This document shows positions 1 to 11,789 of a stretch of DNA of 64,000 nt, one piece after another. This DNA is from Scytalidium lignicola. Its lineage: Eukaryota; Ascomycota; Leotiomycetes. The notes under the pieces are model-generated. The model saw only the letters and a list, made by a program, of their open reading frames with translations. It did no database searches and was not told the DNA's origin. Made by a program: the position numbers and the translations under genes. Where the stretch lies: the NCBI GenBank assembly GCA_002812745.2, contig NCSJ02000012.1, forward strand, positions 124,001 to 188,000, given 5' to 3'. The first letter of the stretch is position 1, and each line of letters opens with the position of its first letter.

Positions 1-3000
1 AGGTTGTGACTGTTACTTTGGGCCAGAACCATACCCTCGCTGTCTCTTCCGAAGGTGAGATTTTTTCCTGGGGCACGAACACTTGGGGCCAACTTGGCTA
101 CACTTTGCCTCGACCTGCCTTAAAAGACCAAGAACCAATGTGCGCCTCACCGCGGCAGGTATTTGGTCCGCTTAAGAGAGAATGGATTATTGGAGTTGCT
201 GCCTCTGCTATCCATTCAGTTGCTTATACATCCACATCACTATATACATGGGGTAAGAATGAAGGACAACTAGGATTGATGGATTCCGATTCACGGTCCC
301 TGGAAATCCAGCCTATACCAAGAAAAGTGGCAGCATCTCTTTTTATGTCACCAATTATTCAGGTGTCGGCCATCAACAGAGCTACAACATGTCTACTCGC
401 CAATCATACTGTTTGTGTCTTCACCAACTATGGATATAACATTGTCAAGTTTCCGCTCCATGATGCATTCAGCAACTACCACTTACGGAGTCCTTCATTC
501 ACTACAAGATACGACGCATCGCCTAGCCATATCTCACATGTTACTTCGGGTGGTGACACAATCGCAGCTGTATCCAGTCGTGGCGATCTGTTCACTATGA
601 CTGTTAGCCAGAAGTTAGACATAAATCCTACAGCTACATCGACCACCAATCCATCAAAGATCAAGGGCGCTTTATCACAACCCCAACGCATATGGTCGTT
701 GCGGAAGGGGCATTGGGATGGAGTAAAGTCGGTCGGTGTTGCTGAAAATGGCTCGGTCATATTTTGCACCCACGCCGGTGCTGTATGGCGCCGTGTCAGG
801 GGAACAGCCATTAAGGATACCAATCTAGGACGACTTGAACCTTTTGGTAAGAAAGACTTCAAGTTCCAGCGCGTTCCTGGTCTTACAAAAGTAACTGCGG
901 TACGAAGTAATACATTTGGGGTGTATGCTGCTATTCGCACGGATTGTGACGTTACCAAGACACAAATTAAGGTTGAAGACCAGACTCTTTGGGAAGATGT
1001 TGCACCATTGCTGGATTTGAGCGATTTGCAATCTTCTGAGTTATCTGAAGAAGAAGAGTCGGATACACCAAGGTATTGGACACCGGCGATACCGAAAGAC
1101 GTTTTTGACGGCCTTAAGTATGCGGTTTTATCATCACCAGATATCGAGAGTGATGTTGAGCGTCACCTAAAAGGGCTTATCCTAGAGCAAGAAAATTATG
1201 ATATTGAATTGTGTTCTAGTATATCGGAAGTTCGAATACCGGCGCATGGCTTTATACTAGCAGCAAGAAGTCCAGTGATGAGATCTAAAATGAGTGAGTT
1301 CCGAGAAAGTGGCTCAGCAACACTACCAGATGTACTAGTAATCGAGAGCGTTGACAATATGGTGCGGATTACTTTTCAGGGCCTAGATTTTCTCGCCCTA
1401 CTAAATTTGGCAATCTACATCTACAATGATGCTGTTGTGGATGTTTGGCACTTCACTCGTCCACTTCCTAAGATGGCATTTAGATTTCGGCAAGTCCGTG
1501 TTGAGCTCATGAAGTTGGCGTCTAGTTTGAAGATAGAGAAGTTGGAAGGCGCCGTTCGATTGATGACTGAACCCATCCGACGTCTAGACCGGGATATGTC
1601 TCTTGCAATTCAAGATCCGAAATATTTTGAGGATGGTGACGCTATCATTGAACTGGAGGCGTCCGAGATGACTGTCCACAGTGCCCTCCTGCGTCAAAGA
1701 TGCCCATTTTTTGAAGGGCTGTTTCATGGTAGAGCTGGAGGACAATGGCTGGCTGGAAGACGAAGTGACCAATCAGATTTTGTTAGAATTGATATGAAAC
1801 ATATCGATCAACCAACTTTTGAGCTTGTGCTACGATATCTATATGCCGATGTTGGAACTGATTTATTTGACAATGTTGTCTCGTCTGATATTGATGTGTT
1901 TTCCGACCTTGTGATGGATGTCATGGGGGTTGCCAATGAACTTATGTTGGACCGATTGTCACAGATCTGCCAAGAGGTCCTCGGTCGCTTTGGTTAGTTC
2001 GTCAATCGTTATCAGAGATTCTGGCTAACAACATCTAGTCAACACACGCAATGCATGTCAACTGTTAAATGCAGTTGCGCCATGTTCAGTGACAGAATTT
2101 AAAGATGCAGGACTTGAATATATCTGCTTACAGTTAGAATTGATGCTCGAAAATAGGTTGTTGGATGATCTCGATGATGATCTTGTAAGTGAGCTGGAAG
2201 AGGTTGTCCGTGCGAACCAGTTAAATTGTCTGCCATTTGTAAAGAGTTGCCGAGCGGAGCTTTTACTCCATGAGCGACATCCTAGTCTTGCAGGAGATAT
2301 TGATGAAGAGAGGCAGCGCAGAATTCGAGACGTCGGATTCATAGCTGCTTCAAAGGATGAGGACAATGTATTATCCTCATCTTACCGAGCCCGTATCGGA
2401 AGTCTAGGTGATACTAGGTCGAGTTCACCATTGGAAAGGAGTAAAAAGACAAGAGCAGCTCCTAATACTCCTTTTAGTCCTAGCATTCGTCCAAAAGATT
2501 CTGCTACTGATCTCATGTTTGACATGGATGATGAGGATCCTTTGGTTTCCGCAACACCGAAGTCCCCATTTCTGAAAGCAATTCAGGATCCGAAGACTCC
2601 TTCAAACCGCCCAACAACTCCCCAGGCTCCATGGGATAATTTTGACCAGCCTAGCAGCCCGGATATGGGTGCCTCACCACACTTACAAATGCCAAACGAT
2701 GAAGCAGCTCGGCAAGATCAAGGGTCTCAGCAACCAAAGACTTGGGGTCTACCGGTACTTCCTTCTTCTAAGCTTGATATGCGGGAGATCATGGCTCAAA
2801 CCTCATCAAGTCGTACCTCAACGTTATCTATGAACATCTCTGCCCAAAGGAGAAGAGATGAAGTAGCTAGCAAGGCAACACCCCCAAAACTTTCCCAAAA
2901 AGAGCGTAAAAAACAGCAGCAGCAACAGCAGCAAACTTTGCTGCAGACTCCAGGTGAAAAGGTGACTGGAGATAATAAGTCCGCTTCACCTTGGCAGATG

Positions 3001-3618
3001 GTGGCCGGTACCAAAACATCGTTGTCAGATGTTCTTGGTTCAGACTGTAGATCGGCTTCTCATCTAGCTGTACTTTCCACAGATGCTAAGCCTATCCTCC
3101 CAGCTCAAACTATTCCCCATAGACGAACAGCTTCTCCCGATACACGATTTGCTGGTCAAAATAAGTCCTTGAATAATACTCCTGTTCAATCGGGAGCCAG
3201 ATCGTCAGGGAGCTCTTCGGGACAGGCTCCCGCAAAACTAGGCACGCCTACGAGAGTTGTACCTCAAACAAGATCCTACCTCACGCCTCCTAGCAAGGCC
3301 GAGCCATCTATTCAACTATCTATGGCCGATATCATGGGTCAGCAGCTCCGAGAGCAGGAGATTCATAAAGAGGTTGCTAAGCGGAGTCTTCAAGAGATCC
3401 AAGAGGAACAGGCATTTCAGGAATGGTGGGATCAAGAGAGTAAGAGAGCTCAGGAAGAAGAAGCTGCAAGGGCTAGAGCTTCTGCTAGTGCTGGTGCAAG
3501 AAGCGCAAAAGGGTCTGGTGGCGGGAGAGGACGAGGAGAGAGAGGCTCGACTGGGAGGCGCAGAGGAGGTGGAAGAGGGAGGGGAAGGGGCCGAGCTGTA
3601 TCTGGAAATGATAGTTAG
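1..3618 (+). CDS. IBtk-like RCC1/BTB protein, 3' part (5' partial)
   Basis: This is the 3' end of a large regulator resembling inhibitor of Bruton tyrosine kinase (IBtk). In that family ankyrin repeats, RCC1 repeats and BTB domains usually form a cullin-3 substrate adaptor. The frame is open from the window edge with no start, so the N-terminus lies outside. Two exons, 1-1992 and 2039-3618, flank a 46 bp intron (GTTAGT...CTAG); without splicing a stop follows at once. About 1189 residues are visible. RCC1-type repeats occupy roughly residues 1-320 (motifs such as SWGTNTWGQLGY and YTWGKNEGQLG). Two BTB/POZ-like segments follow, near 385-520 and 540-660. After a helical stretch comes a long Ser/Pro-rich tail with a short Gln run, then a charged helix and an RGG/RGR-rich C-terminus. 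The domain order supports the IBtk assignment. Substrates and the function of the basic tail are unknown. Confidence 0.85.
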
Positions 3619-5551
3619 GGATTGAAGGGGTATATATATGTGTGTACTTGAGAGTTCAAAGGCGTTTTAAGATGGTTGCACACTAGAAACGACGCATCAC
3701 CCACCATATGTGCGAGCTGACGATCTGTTTGTTAAGTTACTTTTAATCATTAATAGAGCAGACGGGCTGCTCATTGACAGTTGAGCAGNCAAATTTGGCT
3801 ATCATTTAATCTCATTTGCATCTACTCGTCTTCAGCCACAGTAAGTTAGGCTTATTACTACGGTGGTGGCGAGGGTGGTAAAGATAAAGATGGGAACGCC
3901 AAGCCATCGATTCCGCAATTTCGATTTACGTGCGTAACCGGCTGCCTTTGCACGTGAAGAAGAGACTCTCTTGCCGTGCCGCCGTGGTATCATTAATTAG
4001 CCCACTGTAGTCCCCCTCCTACCCCACCGTGGCAGGAAGGCAGGAAGGTAGGAAGGTAGGAAGGAGCTCATCGTTGGTTTTGAACTGGGAAAGAATTCAC
4101 AAATAGGCTGCATTCTTGTTCTTGTTCTCGTAATTAGTGCGAATGCGACCACAAAATGGCGGAGGCGGGTTCTAGACCAATAAGCTGACCGGCTGCCTGC
4201 CTCGGTGCCTGTCGAGTGTCAAGGGCTGGCAGCAGCAGCAGAGGAGACTGACTGGCTCTGGAGCCGCAGAACGACAGGCACCGGCTGGTTAATACTGTAG
4301 CTATGCTGCTATGTTACTTCAGACCAGCGAAATACGCCTTGCATTCATTGCTCTTCTAGGAAAGAAGAGGATGGCTGTGTGCCCTCGATTGTGCCATCCG
4401 GGTAGCCCGCGAGAAATTCCTGTACACGACTCGACTGCACTGCAGCGCCGAGGAAGAAGCAGGGCCACATGGAGAGACATTGAGAGGTCAGTCAACTGCA
4501 CTCAACCTGCACCACCTCAACACACTGCACAAAACTGCACAAGCTCCGCCCCTGGTGCTGGGGACACACCGCGGTGGCGGCACTAGCCACAACGGGCTTG
4601 GTCCGGGCCCAGAGGGTGTGTCGGGGGTGTCTCTGGAGTGTTGTCCCCTTATCGAGGCCCATGACTCAGCAACATCCGCCAATCGAATCCCCCCAGCGCG
4701 CATCATCCAGGGATTTGTTCAATCAAAGGCCCAAGGAGGCCCCAAGCAACACGCTTAACCGCACAGTTACAACCAGCAACCAGCAACCCCGTGGTGTTTG
4801 GCCCTTTGAAGTCGGTGTCTGGCATTGAGAGCTCCCCGGATACATTTTTTTTTACAACCTTCTTCATCGGCGCTTGCATCGACAGCCATCGCCATCACCA
4901 TCGCCATTGTCTTTGCGCCGCAGCTTCTATCATCTGGCTACTAGCTCGGGATCTGTCTCGGCAGGCACCTCGAGAGGTGTCATTCTATAAGCGCTACGAT
5001 CACGAGGTCCCTGGTTGGAGCATGACTCTGCTCCCTTCCCCATCACCAACTGAGCTCCGTCATCGCCAAACAACCTGACCTCTGCACAGCCAGACCACCC
5101 GCCAGAGCTCGAATCACAAGAGTAGAGGCTCTCAATACCGGCCTCAGGTCATTCCAACTTATCGAACAAGCTGCAACCCATTGTGCACAGGATGCAGCCC
5201 GCCTGAGCTGCCTATCCTAAAGCCCTAGCTGCCTGGCAACCTTTGATTGGATTGGCCAGCACACGTCCGCAGCATCTACGAGTCCTCAAAATTCCTGCTG
5301 CACTATTGGGAGGGGCTACCTCGACTGGAAATCTAGGTAGATCTAACAACGATGGATGCACAGATCGTGTGGTATTTCCGCATTACGTTGTTCATCATTT
5401 AGTCCCCCCACGATCGTTGAGCTAGGAGTTTGGATAAGGAACTTATTTTTTTTGGGAGGGGGCTGTTCAGACCATAGAAGAACGGAAGACTATAACGGCG
5501 AAGAGAAGAAAGAAAAGATAGCTTCGATTTTGTCGAAGCATAGCCCTCAAC
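3619..5551. other. Non-coding interval upstream of ATG13
   Basis: This 1.9 kb stretch has short open frames but none with a recognisable protein or codon pattern. It holds a four-copy 8 bp tandem repeat at 4031-4062, a CACGTG hexamer near 3951 and CT-rich tracts close to the downstream gene. It most likely contains the IBtk-like 3' UTR plus a long ATG13 promoter and leader. One N lies at 3789. Confidence 0.6.
4031..4062. repeat. 8 bp tandem repeat, four copies (GGYAGGAA)
   Basis: Four consecutive 8 bp units read GGCAGGAA, GGCAGGAA, GGTAGGAA, GGTAGGAA, followed by a partial copy. The purine-rich microsatellite lies in the non-coding region about 1.5 kb before the ATG13 start. No function is implied. 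Confidence 0.8.
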
Positions 5552-8500
5552 ATGCATCAACATCCACGCCCGTCGCCCTTGACGGCATCTCCTGCTTCCT
5601 CTCCCCGAACAAACCCTACCCGGACGAATAATCCAAGAGAAGAGAATGCATATGCGCCGTCGAGGCCTACATCAGAACCGTCCAACTATAATGAAACTGA
5701 CGAGGGTAGCGCGGATAGAGATATGACGTTACCCGCGGCTGCTAATAAAGAGGCAATCAAGAAGCTGGATCAGATTGTACAGGTATGTAGTATCTACATT
5801 CCCCCTCCCTCATTTATTCTTGGTATGCTCTGGGCTAACTTCAACGTATCTCCTGCTAGAACTTCTTTCCTAAAGCTGCTCTACTCATCTTACAATCTCG
5901 AATGCCAATATCTACGATAGTTCTAAGGGATGGAAATAAGAAGGTTAACAAGTGGGTATGTATATCAAGTCCTAGCGATGGTATGCAGGTGCTGACCATG
6001 GCCGTAGTTTTCAATAGAGACCGATGATACCAATGATTTTCGCGAAGAATTGAGCCTGTGGAAGGTGTCGAACGTGTTCGAGAATCCGGCTCCGCCGATG
6101 ATTATAGAGATGTATATCGACAGTTCTGCTTTGACAAGTAGTCAGGCATTAGTTATTGTTGATGATCAGGGGAAGAGATGGGATGTTCGAGAGGCTTTGA
6201 ATAGTACAAATAGCCCTGGAAATGGAGGTTCAACCCATCGAAAACAGAACCATGAAGTCATCTTGGAACGATGGCGGATTGAACACATTGAAACTCAAGA
6301 TGAAAAGACGTATGATTTTGGATCTCCGTTACCGGCAGTCTATAAGAAGTGTATTGTCTTTTTCCGATCGTTATATGCCACGACGAAATTCCTCCCGGCT
6401 TGGAAATTTTCGAAGAATTTAATCAAGACTGGTTCATCCCTCAGTATCCATTGTCGAATATTATCCCAGGATGCTCGGCCCGGTCGATTTGACCCGTTAA
6501 CTTACCCTTTCTATGATAATGATGGGCCTGTGACCAATACTTATTCCCTTGGGGAAACTGAAACTCCGGTTGGCAAATTTTCTGCCGAAGTCACGTATAG
6601 GAATGACTGTAACTTTCGCGTTGATGATTCAGAGGCTCTCCTGAGTTCGAGATTTATGGGTGCCGATGAACACTTCTTCCAACCGTCTTTGGGGACGAAA
6701 ACAGACGATTCTCGCCGCCGCCCACCACTAGTTGAAGCTGGATCCTTTCCATACAAAAAGCGATTAGATGATCCAGAACCGATTCAAGCATATGGTAGTT
6801 TGTCCACTTTTCATGGAGATGCTCCTCTAGGTTCTAGCCCTATATCTGCTCTTCGGGCTGCCAAACCACCTGGATCAGATACCAGTTCACCCCCCGTCGA
6901 CTCTCTTCCGCGTACCAGGACGCTGCAGGGTTCCAGAGCGTCGCTGATATCTCTAGAAGGTGTAACCACAGCCAGGCGGCCTTCTATTTCTTTCCAACCC
7001 TTCAAAGCTGGTTCCTTATCTTCATCACCTGGTATTGGCCAACTGGCACAAGCAGAACAGCCAGCCCCTCAATCTCCACAGTCTTTAACTCGCCCATCCG
7101 GTATAACAGCACTTCATACACGAAACAAATCATCGCTTCAAGCTGGTATGCCGGCGACTTTGAGAGGAGTGCCTACTGTGCCAGATACAGTAACAGTGTC
7201 TCCTGCATCAAGTTCGCCGAGACCTGCAAATACGGGCAGGTATAGCAGTAGCTTCGGCCATAGACGTATCAGGAGTTCGATTTCTGGTGTTGGTAAAGCG
7301 GTAGACGATGATCAAGTAAGCAGCGGTAAACAAAGCTTGTCTTCCTCTATCGCCCAGCCAGGGTCTGGATTATTAGCTGATGTGGGCGGAGGGGGAAGTT
7401 CGGGCTCCCTTCAACCTGATGATGATAGCATATCAGACTTTTTGAAGATGCTGGACAGCAAAAGGACTTTACAAAGTTTCCAACCATCTGGCGATGCGTC
7501 GACCAAGAGGACAAGCGCTCAGCTATTAAAATTCCAATCGATGCGAGAGTCAAATAATGTTTTGACTGAGTCTATGTCATCGTCAACCATGCTACATCGA
7601 TCGTCCACTTCTTCAAGTCGACAATTATCAAGTGTTCCAGCAATGGTTGCAGCCACATCTATGTCGGCTTCCACATCGCCTGGGAAACCAACTTCACCTC
7701 ACACTCCTTACACACCTCATACGCCAGCTATACCGTCAAGGTTGAGCGCTCACTCCGTGGCTGACTATTCTGCACCAAGAGGTGTAGGCCACCATGAAGA
7801 AGAAGAGGAGGAGGAGGAGATACAGGATGGTGGAGCGGCCGAAGTTGATCAGACGACAAGCGCCATTGATATTCCAACGTCACCCAGACCATATTACCCA
7901 CATAATCGAAGATCGAGCTCCGTAGCTCAAAGACATAGATCACTTACTATCGATGATGACATAGGGGATCTAGCATTTGCCATCCACCGAAGTATCAGCC
8001 TAGGTGCAGAAGAGCGCGAACCTCCTACACTCAGCGCTCTCTTAGCTGCTGGGGCTCCCGAAGCTTCCGAAAACATAGTATCCACTTCTTCTCCTTCTCC
8101 TTCGCGTCTCCTTGAGCCCGCCCCCCATATCAAGGAGTCTTCAAAATCCTCGTCTCGCCAAGCACATTCCTCATTAGAATCCCAGGAATCTTCTTCGTCA
8201 CAGATCGCTCGTGGCCACCGTGATAGCCGCAATGCAACTTCCACTAATCCAGCTTTATACCGCCCTCACTTAGGTCGCACCACAGGAGGTCGGGGCTCAA
8301 TACCACCACATAATGGATCAGATTCAAGTCTCATAGAAAGAGGAACTTCAAGTACTACGAGCGAGCGCATGGGCGGAAGATATAGTTTCCAGCGAACAGC
8401 TGGAGCGTTCGAGGCTGATGATGAGCCCTTGCTATTTGATATGAGTGAGATTGGGCGCGATCAGTCGAGGAGAAGTATCGAGGAAGCAAGAGGTGGCGCA

Positions 8501-8608
8501 ATTGGGTTGGGTGTCACAGCTGGTCCAGCTGAAAGATCACGGTTTGATACGGGAAGAAGTGGAGAGTCTAAGAGTAGCAATCGAGGTGGAAGTGGAAGGG
8601 GTTGGTAA
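5552..8608 (+). CDS. ATG13: Autophagy-related protein 13
   Basis: ATG13 is the regulatory subunit of the Atg1 kinase complex that starts autophagosome formation; TORC1 phosphorylates it in nutrient-rich cells. Exons are 5552-5782, 5860-5955 and 6008-8608 (975 residues). All junctions are GT-AG and in frame, and both introns are short (77 and 52 bp). A Pro/Ser-rich leader of about 65 residues precedes the HORMA domain (roughly 65-310), which starts at KKLDQIVQ and includes NFFPKAALLILQSRMP and KWFSIETDDTNDF. The remainder is a long disordered Ser-rich tail, typical of the family. It carries an SDFLKMLDSKRTLQSF segment and near the C-terminus EPLLFDMSEIG, which fits the conserved Atg1/Atg17-binding region. 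The tail also has a Glu run near residue 690. The start is the first ATG giving a continuous N-terminus. The assignment is secure from the HORMA region and C-terminal motif. Confidence 0.93.
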
Positions 8609-9464
8609 AGAAGAAAAGAGCGTGGAGGTGATTATAGACATTGAATGCATTGAGCCCGTGTCTTGCGCAGAGAGGACGAGAAGCTTTCAAAACAATGGTA
8701 AGCACCATCACATCGGTTCGATGGAGTTTAGTTTTTGCATTATTTACACCCCGAGGACGGTCTACAACCGTCGGGGTGACATATGAGCATGCTACGATAG
8801 GCATAAATTCTTTTGGATATTTCGAGACTTAAAGGTTGAGGTTTTGGCATGAGCTTTGCCTTGGGTATTTCCCATCAGGGACAGGTAGATTTGGGTTGTT
8901 CAGGCGCATCATCAATTCACCGGGAGTCAATATCTTTTTGTATAAGGGGGGACGCTGCACGATATAAAATTGATATTCCTGAAACGGGCGAGTTAGGCTG
9001 GATATGGATATATGATACCTTGGGAGTTGTTACAGGCGGCGCAGGCATGCAAACTCTGCATTATTTTTATAATGATTGAAATCTTTTTTGGAATTGTTTA
9101 CATTCCCACCTCTTTCTTGCATTGTGTTTTTGCAATTTAAGCGCGTGTTTCTTGTTGGGTACCAAGTAGAGATTGTATGCTAAACCTTGCCATTCATGTA
9201 AGACTACAATCAATGGTCTATATCTGTGTAGATTTGATCTTAGGCAGTTTATATATCTATAGTTGTAGAACCTCAGCATTGTAGTGGGAATCTGTTGGGA
9301 TATACCATTCGCAGTAGCTCCGTACGAGGGAAATGATAAGGGGCGTAGGCGGCTGGCAAGTGCCGAAGAAAGCCGCCGATAACGGAATATTAACTTATCC
9401 GAGGTGACTTCCACATGGGGCGTCTGGGGCATTCCCCGCCTTGCCCACATCTATCCCCTGGTAA

Positions 9465-9489
9465 AGATATAAGCTAGAGATATAAGCTA
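9465..9489. repeat. 12 bp direct repeat in promoter
   Basis: AGATATAAGCTA occurs at 9465-9476 and again at 9478-9489, one base apart. It lies about 140 bp upstream of the transhydrogenase start, so a factor-binding role is possible but unproven. Confidence 0.6.
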
Positions 9490-9554
9490 AGGAACGGTGA
9501 TGGCAGTGTCTGCTGCATTGAGAGCTCTCTACTCAATTTGGACTTGTTCTTTTG

Positions 9555-9562
9555 TATTTATA
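9555..9562 (+). promoter_or_regulatory. TATA-like element of the HOT gene
   Basis: TATTTATA lies 63 bp before the proposed ATG at 9626. The spacing fits a TATA box with a short leader. It is called from sequence and position only. Confidence 0.4.
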
Positions 9563-9625
9563 CCAGAGTGATCCAACTAAAACTCAATCCCTCTTCTATC
9601 TTAACCTGACCAACATCTTGCTCCA

Positions 9626-11316
9626 ATGGTTTCAGCAGTGAGAATCGCCCCTACGGTAAGTTGGAGCTATCACATCCCACTTACAAATGCTAAATGAAGG
9701 TCACAGAGGGCGGTAAGGGCAATGAATCTGCTACGTACAGTTCAATATACTCATCCACCATCATGTCCCTGCCATGGTAACCCCAATTATCATAACCATC
9801 AGCCATCCTCCAGCCTCCTGGCCCACACCAAACGCAACCTCCAGCGCAATTATGCTACACCGGTAGACACGACAAGACAGAAGGAATATGCCTTTGAGAT
9901 GGCAGCATCGTCAATTCGTTTTGGGCCAGGAGTGACAAAGGAGGTTGGCATGGACTTCAAGAACATGGGCGCGAAACGCGTCTGTGTGGTTACGGATAAG
10001 ACGGTGAAGAATTTGAACGCAATGAAGCAGGTTGAAGAGGGATTGACAAGGGAAGGAATTGAATACACTGTTTATGATGGCTGTAGAGTTGAGCCTAAGG
10101 ATAGCTCGTGCGTGAACATCTTGTTTCCGAATGATTGAGAAGTGTTGAATAATCTAACCTCGAAGAACAGGGTAAAAGAAGCTATTGCTTTCGCCAAGCC
10201 ATACCAGCCAGATGCTTTCCTAGCGGTGGGAGGCGGATCTGTTATTGATACCGCCAAACTCATGAACTTATACACCTGCTATCCAGATGCTGACTTCCTC
10301 GACTTTGTCAATGCTCCACTTGGAAAGGGGCTTCCAATTGAGAAGAAACTGCTTCCTCTCATCGCCGTCCCAACTACAGCAGGAACGGGCTCAGAGACAA
10401 CGGGAACCGCAATTTTTGACCTCGTCTCTAAACGTGCAAAGACCGGTATTGCTCACCGTAACCTCAAGCCTACCTTGGGAATATGCGATCCTCTCAACAC
10501 TAGGACAATGCCATCTGCTGTCCACGCTAGTTCAGGACTCGATGTTCTGTGTCATAGCTTGGAGAGCTGGACCGCCATTCCGTATTTCGAGCGGACTCCT
10601 CGGCCTACGAACCCAATTTTACGTCCAGCCTATCAGGGCGCCAATCCTATCAGTGATATCTTCTCTCTCCAGGCCCTCAGGAGCACGGTCAAATATTTGC
10701 CTAGAGCGGTAAGAGATCCTGAGGACCATGAGGCGCAGTCTCAGATGCTCCTTGCTGCCACATTGGCTGGTGTTGGATTTGGCAATGCAGGTGTCCATCT
10801 GTGTCATGGTGAGTTTTGAGTGTTTCTTTTGGATACTTATGAGGCGCTCGGCNTTTTTTGAAAGGAAGGTGCTAATATAAATTGATAGGCATGTCCTACC
10901 CGATCTCTGGACAGAATCCGGGTTATAAACATGCAGGCTACGAAGTCGATACGCCAATTATTCCCCATGGTGTCTCTGTAGCCGTATCAGCGCCAGCAGT
11001 ATTCCGATTTACTGGCCCATCAAATCCGGAACGCCATCTTCAAGCAGCCGAAGCTTTCGGCGTTGACATTTCGAACGTGAAGAAGGAAAATGCTGGTGAG
11101 GTATTAGCAGAGGCACTTACAAAGTTCCTTGCCGACTTGGGAGATCAACCGAAAGGATTGAAGGATTTAGGATTCAAGAGAGAGCATATCGATGATTTAG
11201 TTGAGGGCACAATCCCACAGGCAAGAGTGTTGATGTTGGCGCCTGGCTTGGCCGAGGAGGTCGGAGAAGAAAGGGAACAATTACGGGCATTGTTCGAGGA
11301 ATCTTTGGAGCATTAA
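9626..11316 (+). CDS. Hydroxyacid-oxoacid transhydrogenase (iron-type alcohol dehydrogenase), mitochondrial
   Basis: This enzyme family (human ADHFE1) oxidises 4-hydroxybutyrate to succinic semialdehyde while reducing 2-oxoglutarate to D-2-hydroxyglutarate. Exons are 9626-9655, 9707-10107, 10171-10808 and 10889-11316, giving 498 residues with every junction GT-AG and in phase. The first exon is only 30 bp (MVSAVRIAPT). It joins a basic, acid-poor N-terminus rich in Arg and Ser, suggesting a matrix presequence; a start at 9722 is a weaker alternative. The body shows a GPGVTKEVG strand, the nucleotide-binding GGGSVIDTAK, PTTAGTGSETT, and the metal region AGVHLCHGMSYPISGQNPGY. The last of these is split by intron 3, whose removal rebuilds its glycine codon. 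Intron 3 also carries an N at 10853 beside a T-run. The family call is firm; substrate specificity is inferred from the family. Confidence 0.9.
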
Positions 11317-11789
11317 GATTCCTGAATATGAGCTAACAAAAATAATATCTGTTTGATGTTCTTAAGACTGCTCAACATGGAATTCAGGGGCTCACACGTG
11401 ATATGATACTCATCCAGCACGTGACAACATCCTTCACAGATATTAGCGTCTCTATATCCTACTCAGGAGCTCTATAACTTCAATATTGCATTCAGTGAAG
11501 ATGAGTAGCGTGAATAATAACCGAGTGGTCGCTACAAGCACTGCACAGCGTGGTTCACGCGTGCTTTTTATCTTCTTTCCTGATCTTTACTTTCTCTTCC
11601 CACAATCAATCAACGCCTCACTCCTGTTCCTTTATTAGTTATTGACTCTTAATAATTTTCATCTGAATCATACTATTGCTTACTTGCATTGATTACATTG
11701 CAAAGTAAGTACTTCTTGCTTGATGATGTTAATATTTTGTCAATATATCAAGACCTCTGTTAACATGTATTTGCTATAACTAGTTCAAG
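11317..11789. other. Intergenic region with paired E-boxes
   Basis: No gene is seen. The interval is the promoter side of the unrecognised gene at 11790 and holds two CACGTGA sites close together at 11395-11424. Confidence 0.6.
11395..11423. promoter_or_regulatory. Two CACGTG E-box motifs, 17 bp apart
   Basis: CACGTG lies at 11395-11400 and 11418-11423, each followed by A. Such palindromes are bound by fungal bHLH factors. The pair sits about 370-390 bp upstream of the next start codon. Which factor, if any, binds is not known. Confidence 0.4.

Larger units (their letters stand above)
8609..9625. other. Intergenic region, ATG13 to HOT gene
   Basis: No convincing gene is seen. It should hold the ATG13 3' UTR and the promoter of the downstream dehydrogenase. 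A 12 bp direct repeat (9465-9489) and a TATTTATA element (9555-9562) lie in the last 160 bp. The reverse-strand open frame at 9067-9450 has no recognisable domain and is rejected. Confidence 0.6.

Noticed and set aside
476..958. 160-codon minus-strand frame inside the IBtk-like gene
   Set aside because: Lies wholly antisense to RCC1-repeat coding sequence and shows no recognisable protein.
9067..9450. 127-codon minus-strand frame between ATG13 and the transhydrogenase
   Set aside because: No domain, no plausible splice partners, and it sits in the expected 3' UTR/promoter interval.
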